Below, one piece after another: positions 61,705-64,000 of a DNA stretch of 64,000 bases. The stretch comes from an uncultured Bacteroidales bacterium. Its GTDB lineage: Bacteria; Bacteroidota; Bacteroidia; Bacteroidales; Paludibacteraceae. The notes beneath the pieces are model-generated. The model was not told the origin of the DNA. It was given only the letters and a program-made list of their open reading frames with translations, and did no database searches. Within the stretch, counting starts at the first letter, position 1; every line of letters starts with the position of its first letter. The stretch spans positions 1 through 64,000 of the forward strand of contig CAMJJT010000001.1 of NCBI GenBank assembly GCA_946406195.1, written 5' to 3'. Made by a program: the position numbers and the translations under genes.

Positions 61705-62630
61705 TGCGTAAATGGATTAAATTCATAGTTCTCATGCTGCTGTTAGCGGGTGGTGCAATACTCTGCGCCATCCGCTGGCAGGCATGGTTCGGTATGCCGC
61801 CTGAGCCCCAATGGACAGGCGACACAATCGATTATGTTTTCCCCTATCCGAGCGAAGGAACAACCATTCTGATGCTCGGCGACATCCATAACCGCCTCAC
61901 GCAGACTGACTACGACACGCTGGCGGCACGGGTACCGGAAGCTGATGCCGTAGCGCAAATAGGCGACTGGATGGAGCGAGGACAGGAATATTACCGCCAG
62001 AAACTACTGCGCGAATGGTCTCTCAGCGCCCTGATGGGATTGCCGGTGATCGCTTGTCCGGGCAATCATGAGTACTCCAAAGGAGTCAATAAAACCATCT
62101 CACCCGCTTGGGAGCATACATTCTCCCATCCGCATAACGGACCGATTGACGTACCCGGCGTCAGTTATTATGTGGATCTTCCGCAGATACGCTTCATCGT
62201 GATAGACACCAACCCGCTCGTGCGCCTCGTGGATCTTACGCGCACCCTCACCTGGCTGCGTGTCGCCATGCACGATGCCGGTGATCGTTTTATCGTCGTG
62301 ATGATGCATCATCCGGTGCTCTCTGCCGGTAAAGGAAGGCATAACCCGCTCATTCATGCGGCTTTCCGCCATGCGTTGGGAGAAGCCGACCTTGTGATTG
62401 CCGGACATGATCATAGCTATATGCGTCATACCCCGTTCGTCATTCTCAACACCGCAGGAAAACCCAGACAGCAGCAGCCGCTCATTGCACCCGAAGTGAC
62501 CGACACTGTCCCTGTCTATGGCGTATTGAAGATCACTGACGCAGAAACTCCCAACCCCAATCTGCAATTCAAGGTGTATCGTTTGGACGATGCCGCATTG
62601 ATTGACAGTCTGTATGTTAAGCACAACTGA
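61704..62630 (+). CDS. membrane-anchored metallophosphoesterase
   Basis: The 308-residue product has one N-terminal membrane segment (FIVLMLLLAGGAILCAI) and the five blocks of calcineurin-like phosphoesterases: GDIHN, GDWMERG, GNHEYS, MMHHPV and GHDHSYM. The active site faces the periplasm if the segment is an anchor. The substrate is unknown; relatives act on lipid or nucleotide pyrophosphates. Confidence 0.9.
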   Translation: MRKWIKFIVLMLLLAGGAILCAIRWQAWFGMPPEPQWTGDTIDYVFPYPSEGTTILMLGDIHNRLTQTDYDTLAARVPEADAVAQIGDWMERGQEYYRQKLLREWSLSALMGLPVIACPGNHEYSKGVNKTISPAWEHTFSHPHNGPIDVPGVSYYVDLPQIRFIVIDTNPLVRLVDLTRTLTWLRVAMHDAGDRFIVVMMHHPVLSAGKGRHNPLIHAAFRHALGEADLVIAGHDHSYMRHTPFVILNTAGKPRQQQPLIAPEVTDTVPVYGVLKITDAETPNPNLQFKVYRLDDAALIDSLYVKHN

Positions 62631-63174
62631 TGCGATAGTTTTGTCGCTTCAGCCGCATTCGGACAAAGCGCACAAATTGCACGCGTACACGCGCGCTGGC
62701 GGGCGTATTAATTATATGGTGTATGGCTTGGGGCGCAAGAACACCGCCGGCAAATATAGTCCGCTTTCCATTGTTCAACTCACAACGGACGACCGCTCGG
62801 TACGTACGGCTCAGCTAACCTACGTACCATCCACCCTCATCACCGACCCTTACAAACGCACCATCGCGCTCTTCCTCAGCGAGGTGATGCACCATGTACT
62901 GCGGCACCCGATGCCCGACGAACCGATGTTCGACTTCATCGAACAGGCTATTCGCGAATTGGATACTACCGAAAATGCAGAGAATTTTCATATACAATTC
63001 CTCATCGCCTTTGCCGCCAAACTCGGTTTCGCGATGGAGAAAGAGCCTGCTTTGCCTACTTCCCGAAAGGAAAGACAAGACACCCTCCATGCCCTCTGTT
63101 CGTATTTCGCAGAACACGTGGATACATGGCAAAATCCACGTTCAATGGATGTTCTTATAGAGGTTTTTGACTAA
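62614..63174 (+). CDS. recO: RecO-like DNA repair protein, short form
   Basis: RecO helps load RecA at gaps with RecR. The N-terminal OB-fold is recognisable: LSTTDAIVLSLQPHSDKAHK, then YTRAGGRINYMVYGLGRKN, and the following helical part (VRTAQLTYVPSTLITDPYKR). The 186-residue product is shorter than the usual 230-250 and has no zinc-finger cysteines. The start at ATG 62614 is preferred over 62602 because MLSTTDAIVL is the usual opening. It overlaps the phosphoesterase by 17 bases. Confidence 0.85.
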   Translation: MLSTTDAIVLSLQPHSDKAHKLHAYTRAGGRINYMVYGLGRKNTAGKYSPLSIVQLTTDDRSVRTAQLTYVPSTLITDPYKRTIALFLSEVMHHVLRHPMPDEPMFDFIEQAIRELDTTENAENFHIQFLIAFAAKLGFAMEKEPALPTSRKERQDTLHALCSYFAEHVDTWQNPRSMDVLIEVFD

Positions 63175-63209
63175 AAACGCACATAAAAAACAAAAAAAGT
63201 ACGAAAAAA

Positions 63210-63241
63210 TTTGGTCATATCAAAAAAAAGCAGTACCTTTG
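63210..63241 (+). promoter_or_regulatory. promoter of rpmH
   Basis: TTTG (63210-63213), 20 nt, TACCTTTG (63234-63241). The leader is about 50 nt long. Confidence 0.82.
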
Positions 63242-63297
63242 CAGTCCATTTTGTGTATAAACCCGCCTTGTGAAAGGCCTAAAAATAATTTAAGACA

Positions 63298-63456
63298 ATG
63301 AAACGTACATTCCAACCTTCCCAACGCAAGCGTCGTAACAAACACGGCTTCTTGGAGAGAATGGCTACCGCTAACGGTCGCCGTGTATTGGCTGCACGCC
63401 GTGCTAAAGGTCGTAAGAAACTGACCGTTGCCGACGAGGGACGCCACAAATTTTAA
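63298..63456 (+). CDS. rpmH: 50S ribosomal protein L34
   Basis: The 52-residue product, [20 protein letters not shown] to [15 protein letters not shown], is the complete L34. It is preceded by its own promoter; the last base of its stop is the first base of the rbfA start codon. In many bacteria rpmH is next to rnpA and dnaA, but not here. Confidence 0.97.
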   Translation: MKRTFQPSQRKRRNKHGFLERMATANGRRVLAARRAKGRKKLTVADEGRHKF

Positions 63457-63791
63457 TGGAGTCAACTAGACAACACAAGATCGCTCGTCTCATCCAGAAA
63501 GACATGAGCGATATTCTTTTGCGATACGCGCGCACGCTACATGGAACATTGATTTCTGTGAGCGAGGTGCGCGTTTCGCCTGACCTCTCTATTGCGCATA
63601 TCTATCTCTCTATCTTCCCGCAAAACAAGGTAGCGGATACGATGGCGCTGATTGAAGAGAACACTCACCGTTTTCGCGGTGAATTGGGCTCGCTCGAGCG
63701 CCATCAACTGCGCATTATCCCTGAAATTATCTTCCACTTGGATGAAACGATAGATCGAATGGAGCGCATTGATGAACTTCTTAGAAAATAA
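63456..63791 (+). CDS. rbfA: ribosome-binding factor A
   Basis: RbfA helps 16S rRNA 5'-end processing and 30S assembly. The 111-residue KH-like protein has the family blocks QHKIARLIQKDMSDILL, then VSEVRVSPDLSIAHIYLS and IIPEIIFHLDETID. The start overlaps the rpmH stop by one base. Confidence 0.95.
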   Translation: MESTRQHKIARLIQKDMSDILLRYARTLHGTLISVSEVRVSPDLSIAHIYLSIFPQNKVADTMALIEENTHRFRGELGSLERHQLRIIPEIIFHLDETIDRMERIDELLRK

Positions 63792-64000
63792 AATAGCTTG
63801 GCGTTACCTTTTCTCAAAAAAAGGGCATAACGCCATCAATATCGTTTCCGGTATTAGTGCGGCAGCTGTAACAGTTGTTACGACGGCGATGGTCTGCGTG
63901 CTGAGCGTGATGAACGGCTTCGGCGAACTCGTGGAGCGTATGTTTTCTGAGTTTGACCCCGTTCTTATGGTCATTCCTGCCGAAGGGCAGACTTTACGCA
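63772..64000 (+). CDS. LolC/LolE-type ABC transporter permease, 3' end outside window
   Basis: The visible 76 residues begin MNFLENKIAWRYLFSKKGHN, continue with AINIVSGISAAAVTVVTTAM and a first membrane segment, and end in VIPAEGQTLR. This is the typical opening of lipoprotein-releasing LolC/LolE permeases. It overlaps rbfA by 20 bases. Confidence 0.88.
   Translation, partial: MNFLENKIAWRYLFSKKGHNAINIVSGISAAAVTVVTTAMVCVLSVMNGFGELVERMFSEFDPVLMVIPAEGQTLR

Overview
The window comes from a Bacteroidales genome. The evidence is the Bacteroidetes promoter signature (TTTG or CTTG, 19-20 nt, TAnnTTTG) in front of many genes, several secreted proteins with type IX secretion (T9SS) C-terminal signals, no use of Shine-Dalgarno sequences, and gene families typical of the order (DUF3127, DUF6242, Mpl-type Mur ligase, a fused-type alpha-glucan phosphorylase). 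An uncultured gut lineage near Paludibacteraceae is a guess, not shown by the sequence. No rRNA, tRNA, CRISPR array or insertion sequence was seen.

Layout. 1-4.8 kb: core genes (alpha-glucan phosphorylase, panD, tgt, an LptF/LptG-type permease). 4.8-28.1 kb: an accessory region with six large or truncated T9SS cargo genes, a mini cargo protein that is almost only a sorting domain, a broken DUF1016 nuclease gene fused to a truncated cargo gene, an ORF6N protein, asnA, and two small secreted or membrane proteins. The spaces between these genes hold mosaic inverted-repeat elements. 28.1-39.5 kb: housekeeping genes (typA, trigger factor, mpl, dCMP deaminase, S41 protease, pepD, asparaginase, a response regulator, rpe). 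39.6-46.3 kb: an outer-membrane barrel followed by a 1,924-residue repeat adhesin-like protein with about 28 'GCDS' repeats and a classic T9SS domain. 46.3-53.4 kb: xseA, a ComEA-like protein, DUF177-rpmF, an Rlu pseudouridine synthase and an MMPL/RND exporter. 53.5-64 kb: tandem polysaccharide-export permeases, ddl, a polyprenyl synthase, 5-formyl-THF cyclo-ligase, a DUF6242 lipoprotein, pgk, DUF3127, a phosphoesterase, recO, rpmH, rbfA and the start of a LolC/E-type permease.

Most unusual signal. Between 8.3 and 30.1 kb there are at least eight multi-branched inverted-repeat elements. Several have one outer stem enclosing three hairpins, like a cloverleaf. The stems are kept while their bases change on both sides, so the structure rather than the sequence looks selected. 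Three sit between a good promoter and the start codon of asnA (8638) or a T9SS cargo gene (13924, 19705), giving leaders of about 350-640 nt. A separate repeat class, 7-9 nt imperfect tandem repeats such as GATCACGA, fills many gene junctions and also lies in frame inside mpl, and probably typA and the linker just before three T9SS sorting signals.

Other points: a trigger factor without its PPIase domain, a response regulator with Glu in place of the phospho-acceptor Asp, a Tgt without its zinc cysteines, and an xseA with no ordinary start codon.
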